Assembly (NCBI GenBank): GCA_030432195.1
Contig: JAUIHE010000005.1
Span: forward strand, 1 to 53,907
Reading direction: 5' to 3'
Source of the DNA: Alphaproteobacteria bacterium
GTDB lineage: Bacteria; Pseudomonadota; Alphaproteobacteria; UBA7985; JAUIBT01
Length of the DNA stretch: 53,907 bases
The translations under genes were made by a program, and so were the position numbers. The notes under the pieces were generated by a model. That model did not search any database. It was not told the DNA's origin and saw only the letters and a program-made list of their open reading frames with translations. This document shows, piece by piece, positions 18,517 through 30,204 of this stretch. Numbering within the stretch: the first letter of the stretch is position 1; every line of letters starts with the position of its first letter.

Positions 18517-18616
18517 TTGTGGGTGATGCGACGGCGCCCTTGCACCACAGCGCGACTGCCCAGTCACAAAGGCTACTGCACTGACAAACACCGGAAAACA
18601 TGAGCGCTCAGGCCAC

Positions 18617-20191
18617 TTAAGGGCTCAATTCCTCAGCGACACCTTCGGCGGTCTCAGCAGCTTGCGCAGGCACGAAGGGGTGTTCTGGCGGCGCGCCAAA
18701 ATCGATGCGCTCGCTTAGTTCCTTATCCAAACCATAGACATCCATGCCATAGCGCACCTTGCCTCCCGGCCCCACCCAAGCAGTGAAATAGTTCATAGTC
18801 ACGGGCATGGGACGGCGCAGGGCCTGGATCGTGGTTCGCCCCGACGTCATATGAGCCTGCACTTGCTCGGGCGACCAGCCTTCATCCTTCAGCAGCCAGT
18901 GTGCTAGGCTCGCGGCATCACCGACGCGCACACAGCCCGACGATAGGGCGCGGTTGCGCCGCCGAAACTTCGAGCGGTCGGGCGAATCGTGCAGATAGAT
19001 ATCGTAGGGGTTGGTGAGGGAAAACCGCACCCCGCCCAAAGCGGCGTCAGGTCCCGGCGGCTGGCGGAAGTGGTAGGAATTGTTCACCGGGTCCACTTTT
19101 GACCAATCCACGCTCATCACGTCCACAAACTGGTTACCGCGCAGAGCTTGCAGATTCATCTTCGCGAACAACTCGGGGCGTGCCTGCAGAATAGGAATAA
19201 TGTCTTCGGCTTCAATTGTGGGTGGCACTCCCCAATCTGGCGAAAACTTCAAGTTGACGATGCGATCCTCGGTCAAGATCGGTGTCTTGCGCGCTTCCTT
19301 GCCAATCACTACGGGCATGTGCAATTCGGAGTGACCCAAACGGCGGCACTCCAGATGGAAGGTCGGCAGGTTCACCATAACATCCAGCTCGTGCGAGGCC
19401 GGTTGCAGGCGCCGCCAGCGCTCCATGTTGATGGCAACAAGCGTGCGGCGATTGTCCAAGCGGCGCAGGGTATCCAGCTCGGCGCGCAGGCCCAAATATT
19501 GGGGATTGCGCGGCACCAGCGTATTGATATAGCCGCCGATATCGGGTGCGCGCATCGCCAGATCGAAAAGATGAAGTCCATCACTGCGCGGCAATTGTGG
19601 ATCGCGTCCTTCGCTGAGATCGCGAAGATAGCGCAGCAGGCCGTCGGTCAAGATCACGTCGGTCTGCGCGATCGTCGCGCGATCTCGCCCTGGGCGATCG
19701 GCAATATTCTGCGGCAACTGGGTGAAGCCAATCGGCAGATAGTCCGTGACCAACAAGCCCTCTTTATAGGCATTCACGAGGTAATAGAACACCGCCTGGC
19801 CACGCGGCGTCCATTGGCGCCCATCAAACCACAGCGGCAGGTAGCCTGAACGGGCATAGATTGAACCGACGCTAGCCACCTGCTCTGGACGAATGTGCGG
19901 CGGCTGCAAAAAGGTCTGGATCTGCGCATCCATCGGCAGCGGTGGCAGGCTTGGATCTGCGGGCTCTGGCGTTGCCAAAGGCTCGGCCTGGTTTGTGTCC
20001 GAGACGCAGCCGGTCAGACCCAGCAAGGCAGAGCCAGCGGCCGCGCCGGTCAAAAGGCTGCGGCGGCTTAGGGCAGCAGGGCCCACTGTCGGGGCTACCG
20101 GCTCGCTGGAGGCTTCCAATCCAAGCGGCGCTACCAGAGCGCGGGACGGGCGCCCATCATCCTGGCGGGTGCAGGCGTTGGTTTCGGTCAT
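18617..20191 (-). CDS. L,D-transpeptidase (YcbB/YkuD-type), lipoprotein/Tat-like signal
   Basis: 'IYLHDSPDRSKFRRRNRALSSGCVRV' catalytic motif; 'SRRSLLTGAAAGSALLGLTGC' signal; ORF open to 20317, start set at Met 20191. Confidence 0.85.
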   Translation of the reverse strand: MTETNACTRQDDGRPSRALVAPLGLEASSEPVAPTVGPAALSRRSLLTGAAAGSALLGLTGCVSDTNQAEPLATPEPADPSLPPLPMDAQIQTFLQPPHIRPEQVASVGSIYARSGYLPLWFDGRQWTPRGQAVFYYLVNAYKEGLLVTDYLPIGFTQLPQNIADRPGRDRATIAQTDVILTDGLLRYLRDLSEGRDPQLPRSDGLHLFDLAMRAPDIGGYINTLVPRNPQYLGLRAELDTLRRLDNRRTLVAINMERWRRLQPASHELDVMVNLPTFHLECRRLGHSELHMPVVIGKEARKTPILTEDRIVNLKFSPDWGVPPTIEAEDIIPILQARPELFAKMNLQALRGNQFVDVMSVDWSKVDPVNNSYHFRQPPGPDAALGGVRFSLTNPYDIYLHDSPDRSKFRRRNRALSSGCVRVGDAASLAHWLLKDEGWSPEQVQAHMTSGRTTIQALRRPMPVTMNYFTAWVGPGGKVRYGMDVYGLDKELSERIDFGAPPEHPFVPAQAAETAEGVAEELSP

Positions 20192-20336
20192 ATGAAGGGG
20201 CAAAGAGGCAGGTGTCACCAATGGACTATCGACCCTGTTGTTGAGTAAAGCGGGAAGTGGATCCCGCAGACGGAGTGCTGGCAGCAAGGTTGGCCGCGCA
20301 ACACGGGCGCGGCGCATCGTACAGCGCTAGGCTGCG

Positions 20337-21665
20337 TTGCGCAGACTAAAGCAATACAATCTTGACCAAATCTTGAGAAAATCACTTTCTCCTGATCTTA
20401 TCCCACAAGCCAGAAGCCAAAGAATGATACCACAAGGCCCCAGCAAGGAAAAAGCCGCTCGCGCTGGTGTTTCAAATGGCAATAAAGGATTCGTTTTGCT
20501 CGCGCTCTATGACTTTTGTCGCTCCTATCTGGGCCGCCGCTCGCCGTTCGTTTCGGGGTCACCAACCAGGTTTGGCCGCCGGGCGCCGACTGGCAGCGCG
20601 GCCAAGCAACTGACCCTGGTTCTCATCGCATTTGGGTTGCTCTTGAACCTTAGTGGCTGCTTTGGGTTCTACGGACAAGCCGCGCGGGGTCAAAGCGAGC
20701 TGTTGCTCAAACAGCGGTCCCTGGTCAGCGCCGCAAACGACCCCAAAACCAGCCGGCAGACGCGCGAAAAACTTCGCCAAGTTCAGCGGATTCGCATTTT
20801 TGCGGATCGGCGCCTGGCCCTTCAAGTCGGCGACAACTACGGGTCTTACGTTGATCTAAAGCGCGATTCGGTGGTCTGGAACGTCATGGCCGCGCCCGAG
20901 TTTTCTCTCAAACCCAAGACCTGGTGCTATCCCGTCGCCGGATGCGTGGGCTATCGCGGCTTCTTCGCAGAAGCCGACGCGGACCACTTGGTCGCCCAGC
21001 TGCAAGCCCAAGGCTATGATGTCTATTCAGGCGGAGTTGATGCCTATTCAACGTTGGGATTCTTGAAAGATCCGGTGCTCAACACCTTCTTGGATAAAAG
21101 CGATGTGGAACTGGCCTCGCTTTTGTTCCACGAGCTGGCACACGCGCGCTTTTATCTCAAGGGCGATACGGCGTTCAATGAGAGCTTTGCGACTGCTGTT
21201 GAGTACGCGGGTCTCAAGCTCTGGTTGCAAGAACATGATGATTCCACAACCTTTGACCGCTACTTGCAATACGAAGAGGCCATCGACCGGTTTCGCGCAT
21301 TGGTCGCCCAGACCCGCGGCGAGTTGGCTCAGCTCTATCGCCAGCCCATTGCAGAGGCCGATATGCGGATGCGCAAGCAAGCCATTATTTCCACGCTGCG
21401 CGACCGCTATCAGGCGAGCAAGCCCAGCCTCAATGGCGTCTCCTTCGACAAATGGTTCTTCTCAGACATCAACAATGCCAAGCTGAATTCGGTCGCCACC
21501 TACGAGGATTTGGTGCCCGGTTTCACCACAATTCTTGCGCGCTGTAACCAGGATTTTCCCTGCTTCTATGCCGCTGTCGAACGCCTATCCAAGCGCCCCA
21601 AAGCCGAACGCGACGCGCTGCTACGCAACTTGGGGCAGGCTTCGGGCGAGAAAAGCGCCTTATAG
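20337..21665 (+). CDS. Predicted aminopeptidase (PF10023-type), zinc metallopeptidase
   Basis: 'FHELAHARFYLKGDTAFNESFATAVE' HExxH-like motif, 'LNLSGCFGFYGQAARGQ' lipobox; probable internal start. Confidence 0.75.
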   Translation: MRRLKQYNLDQILRKSLSPDLIPQARSQRMIPQGPSKEKAARAGVSNGNKGFVLLALYDFCRSYLGRRSPFVSGSPTRFGRRAPTGSAAKQLTLVLIAFGLLLNLSGCFGFYGQAARGQSELLLKQRSLVSAANDPKTSRQTREKLRQVQRIRIFADRRLALQVGDNYGSYVDLKRDSVVWNVMAAPEFSLKPKTWCYPVAGCVGYRGFFAEADADHLVAQLQAQGYDVYSGGVDAYSTLGFLKDPVLNTFLDKSDVELASLLFHELAHARFYLKGDTAFNESFATAVEYAGLKLWLQEHDDSTTFDRYLQYEEAIDRFRALVAQTRGELAQLYRQPIAEADMRMRKQAIISTLRDRYQASKPSLNGVSFDKWFFSDINNAKLNSVATYEDLVPGFTTILARCNQDFPCFYAAVERLSKRPKAERDALLRNLGQASGEKSAL

Positions 21666-21702
21666 CGCCCTTGGTTGCGCCCATATTCGAGCGGTGCGCG
21701 TC

Positions 21703-23163
21703 TCAGCGCGCCACCGCCAACAAGCCGTCTAGGTCCATGTGCGCCTCCAAGTGGTCGGCGAGCGCGTCCAAGCTGGCCTCCACTTGGGCGTCATAGTTGA
21801 AGAGACTAGCCTTGAGGCCAAGACCGCTTAGGTAGGCCGCGCGGAAACCATCGTCACTGAATAGGCCGTGCAAATAGCAGCCCGCAACCTGGCCGCCGGC
21901 ATCCTGCGCACCGTCGGGCCCGCTTTCCATCGTCAGGAAGGGGCGGGCGCAATCCGGGCCCTGGCTCCGGCCGATGTGGATTTCGTAGCCGGTGACGTTT
22001 TGCCCGCTCGGCGGGTGGCGACCTTGCAGGCGCACCAACCGCTTTTCCGGTGTCAATTCGGTCTCGATATTCAACAGACCCAGGCCGTCAACGCTGCCAG
22101 CCTGGCCCTCGATCCCCAAGGGATCGCTGATCCGGCGCCCAAGCATTTGATAGCCGCCACAGATGCCCAGCACGCGCCCGCCACGCCGCAGGTAGGCCGC
22201 CAAATCGCTCTGCCAACCGGCTTCCCTCAAGGCCTGTAAGTCGGCAATGGAAGTCTTGCTGCCTGGCAAAATCACCAGCGCAGCGTCGAGCGGCAGCGGC
22301 TGATCGAGGCCAACGAAAGCCAAGCGCACGTTGGGGTCTTGGGCCAGAGGATCGAAATCATCGAAGTTGGCGATATGGGGCAGTTTGGCAACGACGATCA
22401 GCGGCTTGTCGCTGGTCTCATGGGAGGCATTGTCCAGAGCGACCGCATCTTCCGCCGGCAGCTTGGCCGCGCCGGTAAAAAAGGGCACCAGACCCCAGGA
22501 CGGCATCCCGGTTGCTTGGCTAATGATCTCAAAACCGCTGTCAAACAAGCGCGCGTCACCGCGGAATTTGTTGATGATATAGCCTGCCAGCAAGGCCCGC
22601 TCTTTATCGGCCAACAGCGCGTGCGTTCCCACCAACGAGGCAATAACCCCGCCGCGATCAATGTCTCCGATCAGTATAACCGGGGTCTGGCTGGCCACCG
22701 CAAAGCCCATATTGGCGATATCGCCTGCGCGCAAATTGACCTCGGCGGCCGAGCCTGCGCCCTCGACCAAGACCAAATCGGCCTTGGACTTGAGACGCTC
22801 ATAGCTCTCGAGCACCTTGGGCATCAACTGGGGCTTGAGGCCTTGATAGTCGCGCGCGGCCGCACTGCGCCAAACCTTGCCCTGCACCACGACCTGCGAA
22901 CCCACCAATGACTGAGGTTTCAGCAAGACCGGGTTCATATCGCTATGCGGCTCCAGGCCTGCCGCGCGGGCTTGCAGCGCCTGCGCGCGCCCGATTTCGC
23001 CGCCGTCGGCAGTCACCGCCGCGTTGTTGGACATATTCTGCGGCTTGAAGGGCGCGACCTTGAGGCCCCGCCGCCGATAGGCCCGCGCGAGCCCGGCCAC
23101 CAGCAAAGACTTGCCGACGTCCGAGCCGGTGCCTTGAAACATGAGCGCTTTGGCTGGCTTCAC
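21703..23163 (-). CDS. cobQ: Cobyric acid synthase CobQ
   Basis: '[41 protein letters not shown]', '[10 protein letters not shown]' class I GATase. Confidence 0.93.
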   Translation of the reverse strand: MKPAKALMFQGTGSDVGKSLLVAGLARAYRRRGLKVAPFKPQNMSNNAAVTADGGEIGRAQALQARAAGLEPHSDMNPVLLKPQSLVGSQVVVQGKVWRSAAARDYQGLKPQLMPKVLESYERLKSKADLVLVEGAGSAAEVNLRAGDIANMGFAVASQTPVILIGDIDRGGVIASLVGTHALLADKERALLAGYIINKFRGDARLFDSGFEIISQATGMPSWGLVPFFTGAAKLPAEDAVALDNASHETSDKPLIVVAKLPHIANFDDFDPLAQDPNVRLAFVGLDQPLPLDAALVILPGSKTSIADLQALREAGWQSDLAAYLRRGGRVLGICGGYQMLGRRISDPLGIEGQAGSVDGLGLLNIETELTPEKRLVRLQGRHPPSGQNVTGYEIHIGRSQGPDCARPFLTMESGPDGAQDAGGQVAGCYLHGLFSDDGFRAAYLSGLGLKASLFNYDAQVEASLDALADHLEAHMDLDGLLAVAR

Positions 23164-23220
23164 CTGGGGCCTCTAAGATTTGCGAGCATGGGAATGACGC
23201 GCGGTATCGTAGAACCGGCG

Positions 23221-24033
23221 CTAGCTCATGGTCTGCTGAATGGCCATGTAGGGCAAGCCCAGTTCGACCAGCGCGGTCGGCGCGATAGGCTTGGTGCGCG
23301 CGGGATCTGTGAACAGCATCCAGTGTTGTCCGCGCTCAACCCGGCGAACGTTTATGGTATTGCGGCCCAACAGCTGTGCGGCGCGGCGGGCAATGGCCTC
23401 ACCAGAATCAATCCAATGCAAGGTTGGGGCCATGGCTATCAGCTCTGGGCGAAGGATTGGGAAGTGCGTGCAACCCAACACCGCCACATCCATCTTGTCA
23501 CCATTGGGGCGATCAAACAAAGGCTGTACTGTCGCGAGCAGGGCTTCTGGACTGGGCTGGCTGCCACGCAGCTTTTGCTCGGCCAGGGCCACCAGCTCAA
23601 CGGTGCCGTGCAACAGCACCTCCACGTCGCCAGCATGCTCTTTCATGTAGTCGTGGAAGAAGGCGCCTTGCACCGTGGCGGGTGTCGCCAGGACGCCCAC
23701 AACGCCGGTCAGACTGGCGCGGGCGGCGGGCTTGACCGACGGAATGGTGCCGATAACCGGCAAATCCAACGCCTGACGCACGGCTTGCAGGGCATAGACC
23801 GTGGCGGTGTTGCACGCCAAGATCAAGACATCGGGCTTGTGCTCTGCCACCAAGGTGGTCGCCAAGTGGGTGACGCGCTCGCGGATTTGCTCGGCCGTCT
23901 TGTTGCCATAGGGAAAGAAGGCGCTGTCCGCCACCATGATAAGGTCAGCATCGGGCAGGCGGCGAGAAATCGACGCACAGATAGTCAACCCACCAACGCC
24001 AGAATCGATCAACAGAATTTTTGGAGCCGCCAC
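23221..24033 (-). CDS. murI: Glutamate racemase MurI
   Basis: 'ILLIDSGVGGLTI', 'LACNTATVYALQ', 'VLGCTHFPIL'. Confidence 0.92.
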   Translation of the reverse strand: MAAPKILLIDSGVGGLTICASISRRLPDADLIMVADSAFFPYGNKTAEQIRERVTHLATTLVAEHKPDVLILACNTATVYALQAVRQALDLPVIGTIPSVKPAARASLTGVVGVLATPATVQGAFFHDYMKEHAGDVEVLLHGTVELVALAEQKLRGSQPSPEALLATVQPLFDRPNGDKMDVAVLGCTHFPILRPELIAMAPTLHWIDSGEAIARRAAQLLGRNTINVRRVERGQHWMLFTDPARTKPIAPTALVELGLPYMAIQQTMS

Positions 24034-24103
24034 AGCAGCCTTCCTTTGCGTCTAAATCAAACCCGAGGGCCCGAAACCATCGCGCCAAACGGGTGAACCT
24101 CAG

Positions 24104-25756
24104 CTATTGGCCCATCTGGGGATGGCTGCGAGCATTAAGGGCAAATGCCGCGTCTAACAGAGCTTTGGTATAATCAGTCTTGGGTGCAGAGAACAAGGTG
24201 TCAGCATCGCCCATTTCAACGATTTTCGAGTTTTGCATGACCATCACACGGTGCGACAGGGCTTTGACCACCCGCAGATCGTGCGAGACGAACAGATAGG
24301 ACAGATTGAGCCGGGCCTGCAGATCGCGCAGCAGATCGACGATTTGCGCCTGAACCGAGACATCCAGCGCTGAGGTGGGCTCATCCAGCACCAGCAGCTT
24401 AGGATTGAGAATCAGCGCCCGCGCGATCGCGATGCGCTGACGTTGTCCGCCAGAAAATTCGTGCGGGTAGCGGTAGCGATCGGCCGGGTTGAGCTGAACC
24501 AGTTCCAACATGTCGATGATGCGTTGTTCGCGCTGCTCGGGCGATAAATTGCGATGGTGCGCGCCCAAGCCCTCGCCAATGATCTCGCTGATCGACAGAC
24601 GGGGGGACAAGGAGCCGTAAGGATCTTGAAAGACAATCTGCATGCGCGCGCGCAACGGCTTCAAGCGGCGCTGGTCCAAAGCCTGCACCTCTTGGCCGTC
24701 GAAACGAATTGGTCCGCGCGATTCGATCAAGCGCAACAGGCCAAGAGCAAGCGTCGTTTTGCCCGAACCCGACTCGCCAACCACTCCCAAGGTCTCACCC
24801 TGGCGCAGGGTCAGATCGACACCATCAACCGCTTTGACGTGGCCCACAACGCGCTTGAGCAGGCCTTTCTTGATGGGAAAATAGACCTTGAAGTCGTCCG
24901 CGCTCAACAGCTCCGGCGCGTTGTCAGGCACCGGCCGCGGCGCCCCCTGCGGTTCGGCATCCAGCAGCATACGGGTATAGTCGTGCTGCGGATTGTCGAA
25001 CACCTGTGACGTTGGCCCGGCCTCGACGATTTTGCCCTGGGTCATGACGTTGACCCGGTCGGCCATTTTGCGCACCACCCCCAAATCGTGGCTGATGAAC
25101 AAGATCGACATGCCTATGTCGCGTTGCAACTCTTGCAGCAGCTCCAAAATCTGCGCCTGAATCGTGACATCCAGCGCTGTGGTCGGTTCATCGGCGATCA
25201 ACATGTCCGGCTTATTGGCCAGCGCCATGGCAATCATCACCCGCTGGCGTTGGCCGCCGGATAGCTCGTGCGGGAAGACATCCAGCTTGGCGCGGGCGTC
25301 GCGAATGCCCACCTGATCCAGCAATTCTAACGCACGCACGCGCGCCTTGAGCGTGCTCATGCCTTGGTGGACCTTCAAGACCTCGGTGATCTGCTTGGAG
25401 ACCCGGTGAAGGGGATTGAGCGAGGTCATGGGCTCTTGGAAAATCATCGACACGCGATTGCCGCGCAATTGGCGCAGCTTGCGGTCGCTCAGGTCTAGAA
25501 CGTCCTGCTCGAATAGGCGAACCTTGCCCGTTGGATAGCGCGTACCGATCTCTGGCAAAAGCTTGAGCGCGGTTAGGGCGGAAATCGACTTGCCCGAGCC
25601 CGACTCGCCCACCAAGGCGACGGTCTCGCCGCACTTGATGTCAAAACTAATGCTATCGACGGCGCGCTGCCAGCCGCGCGGGGTGTTAAACTCGATCGAC
25701 AGATCCTGGACCGACAGGATGGTCTCGCGCGCGGCGCCGGTGTCTTGACTGCTCAT
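24104..25756 (-). CDS. yejF: Microcin C/peptide-type ABC transporter, double ATP-binding subunit YejF
   Basis: Two ABC NBDs ([48 protein letters not shown]). Confidence 0.9.
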   Translation of the reverse strand: MSSQDTGAARETILSVQDLSIEFNTPRGWQRAVDSISFDIKCGETVALVGESGSGKSISALTALKLLPEIGTRYPTGKVRLFEQDVLDLSDRKLRQLRGNRVSMIFQEPMTSLNPLHRVSKQITEVLKVHQGMSTLKARVRALELLDQVGIRDARAKLDVFPHELSGGQRQRVMIAMALANKPDMLIADEPTTALDVTIQAQILELLQELQRDIGMSILFISHDLGVVRKMADRVNVMTQGKIVEAGPTSQVFDNPQHDYTRMLLDAEPQGAPRPVPDNAPELLSADDFKVYFPIKKGLLKRVVGHVKAVDGVDLTLRQGETLGVVGESGSGKTTLALGLLRLIESRGPIRFDGQEVQALDQRRLKPLRARMQIVFQDPYGSLSPRLSISEIIGEGLGAHHRNLSPEQREQRIIDMLELVQLNPADRYRYPHEFSGGQRQRIAIARALILNPKLLVLDEPTSALDVSVQAQIVDLLRDLQARLNLSYLFVSHDLRVVKALSHRVMVMQNSKIVEMGDADTLFSAPKTDYTKALLDAAFALNARSHPQMGQ

Positions 25757-25765
25757 GTCCGCCCC

Positions 25766-26851
25766 CTAACGCAGCTGTTTGCGCGGATCAAAGGCATCGC
25801 GGATGCCCTCGCCGACAAAAATCAGCAACAACAGCAGTCCGCCCAGGACGCCGAAGGCGGTGAAAGCCAGCCAATAGGCGTCCAGGTTCTGGCGCGCTTG
25901 CAAAGAAAGCTCGCCCAAAGAAGCCGAGGTCGGCGGCAGGCCAAAGCCCAAATAGTCCAACGAGGACAACGCCGTGACCGAGCCCGCCAAACTAAAGGGC
26001 AAGAAGGTCATGGTCGCAACCAAGGCGTTGGGTAATACATGCTTAAAAATGATCGTGGGCTCGCGCAGACCCAGCGCGCGGGCCGCGCGCACATAGTCCA
26101 GGTTTCGGGCCCGGAAAAACTCGATCCGCACCACGCCCATGCCGCCATACCAGCTGAAGACGATGAACAACAGCAGCAGCATCCAAAAGCCCGGCGTGCG
26201 GATCGAGGCCAAGATAATCAGCACATAGAGCGTCGGAATCGAGCTGTAGATTTCCAGCACACGTTGGAAAATTAGGTCCGTCCAACCGCCATAGTAGCCC
26301 GAAATGGCACCCGCGATGATCGAGGTAAAGGTGGTGACAACGGTCAGAATAAAGCCAAAAGCCAAGCTGACCCGCAGACCATAAATGACCCGCGCCAGCA
26401 CGTCGCGCGCTTTGGCATCGACACCCAAGGGGTGCTCAAGACTAGGCGGATAGGGCGCGAAAGGCACGCCGTCGCCCGCATCCAGCGGCGTATCAAAGGA
26501 GTAGGGGATCAGCAGCGGATCCAAGATCCAGCCCTTTTCGTTGATCAGGGCGCGGATTTCTTCGGACCGATAGTCAACTTGGATCGGCAAGAAGCCGCCA
26601 AAATCAATTTCCAGGTAGGTATTGAACAGCGGGAAGAACGCCTGTCCGTCGTACCAGATGAAGATCGGTTGATGATTGGCCAGCAGTTCGGCGGGCATGG
26701 TCAACATGGCAATCAACAGCAAAAGCAGCGCTGAGCCCAGCGCCAGGCGATTTTGCTTGAAAATCTGCCAGCGTCGCCAATTCATCGGCGAAACGCGCAA
26801 AAAGCCCCAGATTTTGTAGGACGGCAGGGCCAAATTCGTTGGCTCAATCAT
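25766..26851 (-). CDS. yejE: ABC transporter permease YejE
   Basis: Opp/Dpp-type permease C with 'HPLGVDAKARDVLARVIYGLRVSLAFG'; operon context. Confidence 0.9.
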   Translation of the reverse strand: MIEPTNLALPSYKIWGFLRVSPMNWRRWQIFKQNRLALGSALLLLLIAMLTMPAELLANHQPIFIWYDGQAFFPLFNTYLEIDFGGFLPIQVDYRSEEIRALINEKGWILDPLLIPYSFDTPLDAGDGVPFAPYPPSLEHPLGVDAKARDVLARVIYGLRVSLAFGFILTVVTTFTSIIAGAISGYYGGWTDLIFQRVLEIYSSIPTLYVLIILASIRTPGFWMLLLLFIVFSWYGGMGVVRIEFFRARNLDYVRAARALGLREPTIIFKHVLPNALVATMTFLPFSLAGSVTALSSLDYLGFGLPPTSASLGELSLQARQNLDAYWLAFTAFGVLGGLLLLLIFVGEGIRDAFDPRKQLR

Positions 26852-26853
26852 GC

Positions 26854-27984
26854 TCAGACCTCCCGGCTCTCAAAGTCGATCCGCGGGTCCACCACGGTCA
26901 GCATAAAGTCAGAGAAAATGCCCATCAAAAGCCCGAACAAGGTGAAGAAGTAGAGCGTTGAGAAAATGATGCCGTAGTCGCGTTTGATCACCGCCTCGTA
27001 GCCCAGCTTGCCCAAACCATCCAGGCCAAAAATCACCTCAATCAGCAAGGAGCTGGAAAACAGGATGCCAATCAGCGCAGCCGGAAAGCCGGAGATAATC
27101 AGGATCATCGCGTTGCGGAATACGTGCCCATACAAAATGCGGGTATTGCTGAGGCCCTTGGCTCTGGCCGTCAGCACGTATTGCTGGCGGATTTGGTCCA
27201 AAAAGGAGTTCTTCGTCAGCAAAGTAAGGGTCGCAAAGGCGCCCAGCATCATTGAGACCAGCGGCAGGGCCAAGTGCCAGAAATAGTCCAAGACCTTTTG
27301 TAGCGCTGTCAGCTCATCGAAATTGACCGACACAAGCCCGCGGTTGGGGAAGATATTCCAAAACTGCCCGCCCGCGAACAGGGTCAAGAGCAAGATGGCC
27401 ACCAAGAAACTGGGCAGAGCATAGCCGACGATAATCACAAAGCTGGTCGCCAGATCGAAACTCGTGCCATCGTACAGGGCTTTTCGGATGCCCAAGGGTA
27501 TGGAAATAAGGTAGGTCAGCAAAGTCGTCCATATGCCGAGCGAGATTGAGACCGGCATCTTTTCCAAAATGATGTTCAGGACCAGCTCGTCCCGAAAGGT
27601 GGCCTCGCCAAAGTCGAAGGTGGCATAGCGCGCTAGCATGGCCCCCAAGCGCTCGTACCACGGCTTGTCGAAGCCAAAGCGCTCGCGAATAATTTCGACC
27701 TGGTATTCACTGAGCCCCAGGCGCGTCGCGGTCTCGCTGACATTGGCGTTGCCGCCGCTGCCAAGTTGGCCGCTACTGGTCTGCCCGCCGCCGGCTTGAC
27801 TGCCGGCATCTTCGCCGCCGCTCTGCAAGCGGGTCAGCGCCGCGTTGTGCGCACCAAAGGTTTGACTCAAGATTTGATCGATCGGGCCGCCGGGTGCCGA
27901 TTCAATGATGATAAAATTGATCAACATGACGCCCAGCAAAGTGGGCACCACCAGAAGCAATCGGCGTATCAGGTAGGTCAGCAT
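26854..27984 (-). CDS. yejB: ABC transporter permease YejB
   Basis: 'MLTYLIRRLLLVVPTLLGVMLINFIIIESAPGGPIDQ' plus operon context. Confidence 0.9.
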   Translation of the reverse strand: MLTYLIRRLLLVVPTLLGVMLINFIIIESAPGGPIDQILSQTFGAHNAALTRLQSGGEDAGSQAGGGQTSSGQLGSGGNANVSETATRLGLSEYQVEIIRERFGFDKPWYERLGAMLARYATFDFGEATFRDELVLNIILEKMPVSISLGIWTTLLTYLISIPLGIRKALYDGTSFDLATSFVIIVGYALPSFLVAILLLTLFAGGQFWNIFPNRGLVSVNFDELTALQKVLDYFWHLALPLVSMMLGAFATLTLLTKNSFLDQIRQQYVLTARAKGLSNTRILYGHVFRNAMILIISGFPAALIGILFSSSLLIEVIFGLDGLGKLGYEAVIKRDYGIIFSTLYFFTLFGLLMGIFSDFMLTVVDPRIDFESREV

Positions 27985-28179
27985 GAGCGGGACTTAAGTT
28001 GGTCAAAAAGGGAAGCATAACGGGCGTGAAGGCTTTGGCCCCCAAGATTTGGGACTCCAGGATCTTGTGCGCCAAGAGAGGCCGGGACGCAGCGCTGGCA
28101 GGGGCCCACCGGCGCGTCGAAGCGGTTCATGAAAGAACCATCCCCGCGCGCCGCCGGATAGCCACAGACGGCAAGGCGG

Positions 28180-30132
28180 CTACTTATAGTAACCTGCCTC
28201 TTGAACGCGCGCATGGCGTTCAGGATCCAACCACCAAGACCCAAGACCGAGGCCGTAGGTCGGCTTGGTGTCTGGCTTGCCGAAGCGATCCCAGAACAAG
28301 AAACGATCGATATCAATGTACCATTCGAACAGACCCGGATAGTCCCACTTCAGGATATAGTCCAAAGCGCGCGCATGGGCGGTCAGCTCTTCATAAGTCT
28401 CGGCTTTCAACAAGTCTTCAATGATGCCGTCCACCACCGGGTTCTTCATCGCGGTCAGGTTCCAAGACAAGGGCACGTCAGCGAACTCGCTGCCCCAGCG
28501 CCGCCGCTGCTCCTCACCAGGGTAGAAGGAGTTTGAATAGGAAATCGAGGTGATATCAAAGTTGCGATCGCGCACCCGCGACAGCCAAGATTGGGTGTCG
28601 ATCCGCTTCAAGTTGGCGTCCACGCCCAAGCGCTGCAGGTCTTGCACCAGCGGGCCCAGAATGGAATCGAAGTTGTCGGAATAGAAGACAAACTCCATGG
28701 CCAGGCGCTCACCGGTTTCCTTGTGAATGAGCTGTCCGCGCTTATCGCCGCTGCGCGCGATTTCATAGCCCGCAGCTTGGAAGTCCTCCAACGCCAGTTT
28801 CAGGCTCGCCGCGTTGTTCTGACTACCGTCGGTCTTGGGCAGCGCCCATTCTTCTGTGAAGATCAGCGGATTAATCTGGTCCTTGTATTGGTTCAAGATT
28901 TCTAAAGTGCGTCCGCTCGGCAGACCGTCCGCCCGCAGGTCGCTGGTGTTGGTGAACAGAGAATCCGCGCGGGTATAGGCGTCAAAGAACAGGGTCTTGT
29001 TGGTCCACTCGAAATTGAATAGACGGTTGACCGCCCGGCGCACCCGCCAGTCCTGTAGCTGCGGACGGTTGTAGTTGAAGACCATGGTTTGGAAAGTCTG
29101 CGGTTCATTGTCGGGCGAGGGCGCCTTGATCATATAGCCTTCATCCAGGGGCTTGAGCTGACCAGGCTCGTATTCGGTGGCCCAAGCTTTAGAGCGGTTT
29201 TCAACCCAATAATCGAACTCGCCCGCCTTAAAGGCGATGCGCATGACGGTTGCGTCGCTGTAATATTCGTCGCGCTGAACATCGAAGTTGTTCAAGCCGA
29301 CATTGATCGGCAGGTCTTTGCCCCAATAGTTGGGATCGCGCTGCCATTCTACATAGCGGTTGGCTTCAAAGTCGGTCACCAGATAGGGGCCTGAACCCAA
29401 GGGCACGTCCAATGAGGTCTCCAGGAAGTCCCGGCCTTCCCACCAGTGCGCGGGCAAGATGGGCAAGCTGGCGGCGACCAACGGGAATTCGCGGTTGGTT
29501 TCACCTTCCTTGATGCGGAAGGTCACCGTGTGATCGTCGATTTTTTCAACCGAACCCACCTGCTCATAGGACGAAGCGTAGATCGGCGCCGCCTTGCTGG
29601 TCATGGCTTCATAGCTGAAGATCACATCATCGGCGGTGATGGGGGTGCCATCGGAAAACTTGGCCTCTGGGCGCATATAGAAGGTGATCCAGGTCCGATC
29701 TTCTGGCCATTCCATGGTATGCGCGATCAAGCCGTAGTAGGTGCCCTTCTCGTCCGAAGAGCCCGACATCAAAGTTTCGGTGATGCCCGACATGCCAGCA
29801 GCGGTATCGCCCTTGTCGGTCCAAGGATTGAGGTTATCAAAGCCGCCCAAGCGAGAAATGCGCAGCGTGCCGCCTTTGGGCGCATCGGGATTGACCCAAT
29901 CAAAATGCTGGAAGTCCACCGGGTACTTGGGCTCTTCAAACAAAGTGAAGGCGTGGCTCTTGTGAATGACCTGATCTTGAGCAAAGGCTTGCGAGCCCGT
30001 TGCCATCGGGAAGACCAGGGCCGTCAAAACGAGAGTCATTGCTATGGCGGGCAACGCGGCAAGCCCTGGGGCTTTGGCCAGCTGTCGGTTTCCTCGCCGT
30101 GATCGCGTGAGCGCGCCAAATGAAGTCAGCAT
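28180..30132 (-). CDS. yejA: ABC transporter periplasmic solute-binding protein YejA
   Basis: SBP_bac_5-type sequence; ORF open to 30489, start set at Met 30132 with GGAGCC upstream and signal peptide. Confidence 0.88.
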   Translation of the reverse strand: MLTSFGALTRSRRGNRQLAKAPGLAALPAIAMTLVLTALVFPMATGSQAFAQDQVIHKSHAFTLFEEPKYPVDFQHFDWVNPDAPKGGTLRISRLGGFDNLNPWTDKGDTAAGMSGITETLMSGSSDEKGTYYGLIAHTMEWPEDRTWITFYMRPEAKFSDGTPITADDVIFSYEAMTSKAAPIYASSYEQVGSVEKIDDHTVTFRIKEGETNREFPLVAASLPILPAHWWEGRDFLETSLDVPLGSGPYLVTDFEANRYVEWQRDPNYWGKDLPINVGLNNFDVQRDEYYSDATVMRIAFKAGEFDYWVENRSKAWATEYEPGQLKPLDEGYMIKAPSPDNEPQTFQTMVFNYNRPQLQDWRVRRAVNRLFNFEWTNKTLFFDAYTRADSLFTNTSDLRADGLPSGRTLEILNQYKDQINPLIFTEEWALPKTDGSQNNAASLKLALEDFQAAGYEIARSGDKRGQLIHKETGERLAMEFVFYSDNFDSILGPLVQDLQRLGVDANLKRIDTQSWLSRVRDRNFDITSISYSNSFYPGEEQRRRWGSEFADVPLSWNLTAMKNPVVDGIIEDLLKAETYEELTAHARALDYILKWDYPGLFEWYIDIDRFLFWDRFGKPDTKPTYGLGLGSWWLDPERHARVQEAGYYK

Positions 30133-30204
30133 TGCAGGCTCCTTTCCTTTTTGTTTGATTAATATTGAAGGAATGCGGAGCCATGACAACACGTCAATCG
30201 TGGC

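Noticed and set aside
22945-24096. 383-aa plus-strand ORF
   Set aside because: Antisense to cobQ and murI, both strongly supported; typical GC-rich shadow ORF.
24034-24103. Looked for riboswitches (e.g. cobalamin upstream of cobQ, intergenic leaders) and tRNA genes throughout
   Set aside because: No recognisable cobalamin riboswitch consensus or tRNA cloverleaf seen by eye; Infernal/tRNAscan would be decisive.
24104-30132. yejABEF considered as a microcin C uptake/immunity locus linked to the candidate bacteriocin system
   Set aside because: Standard peptide ABC transporter operon ~21 kb away from the MANTF island; no evidence of linkage.
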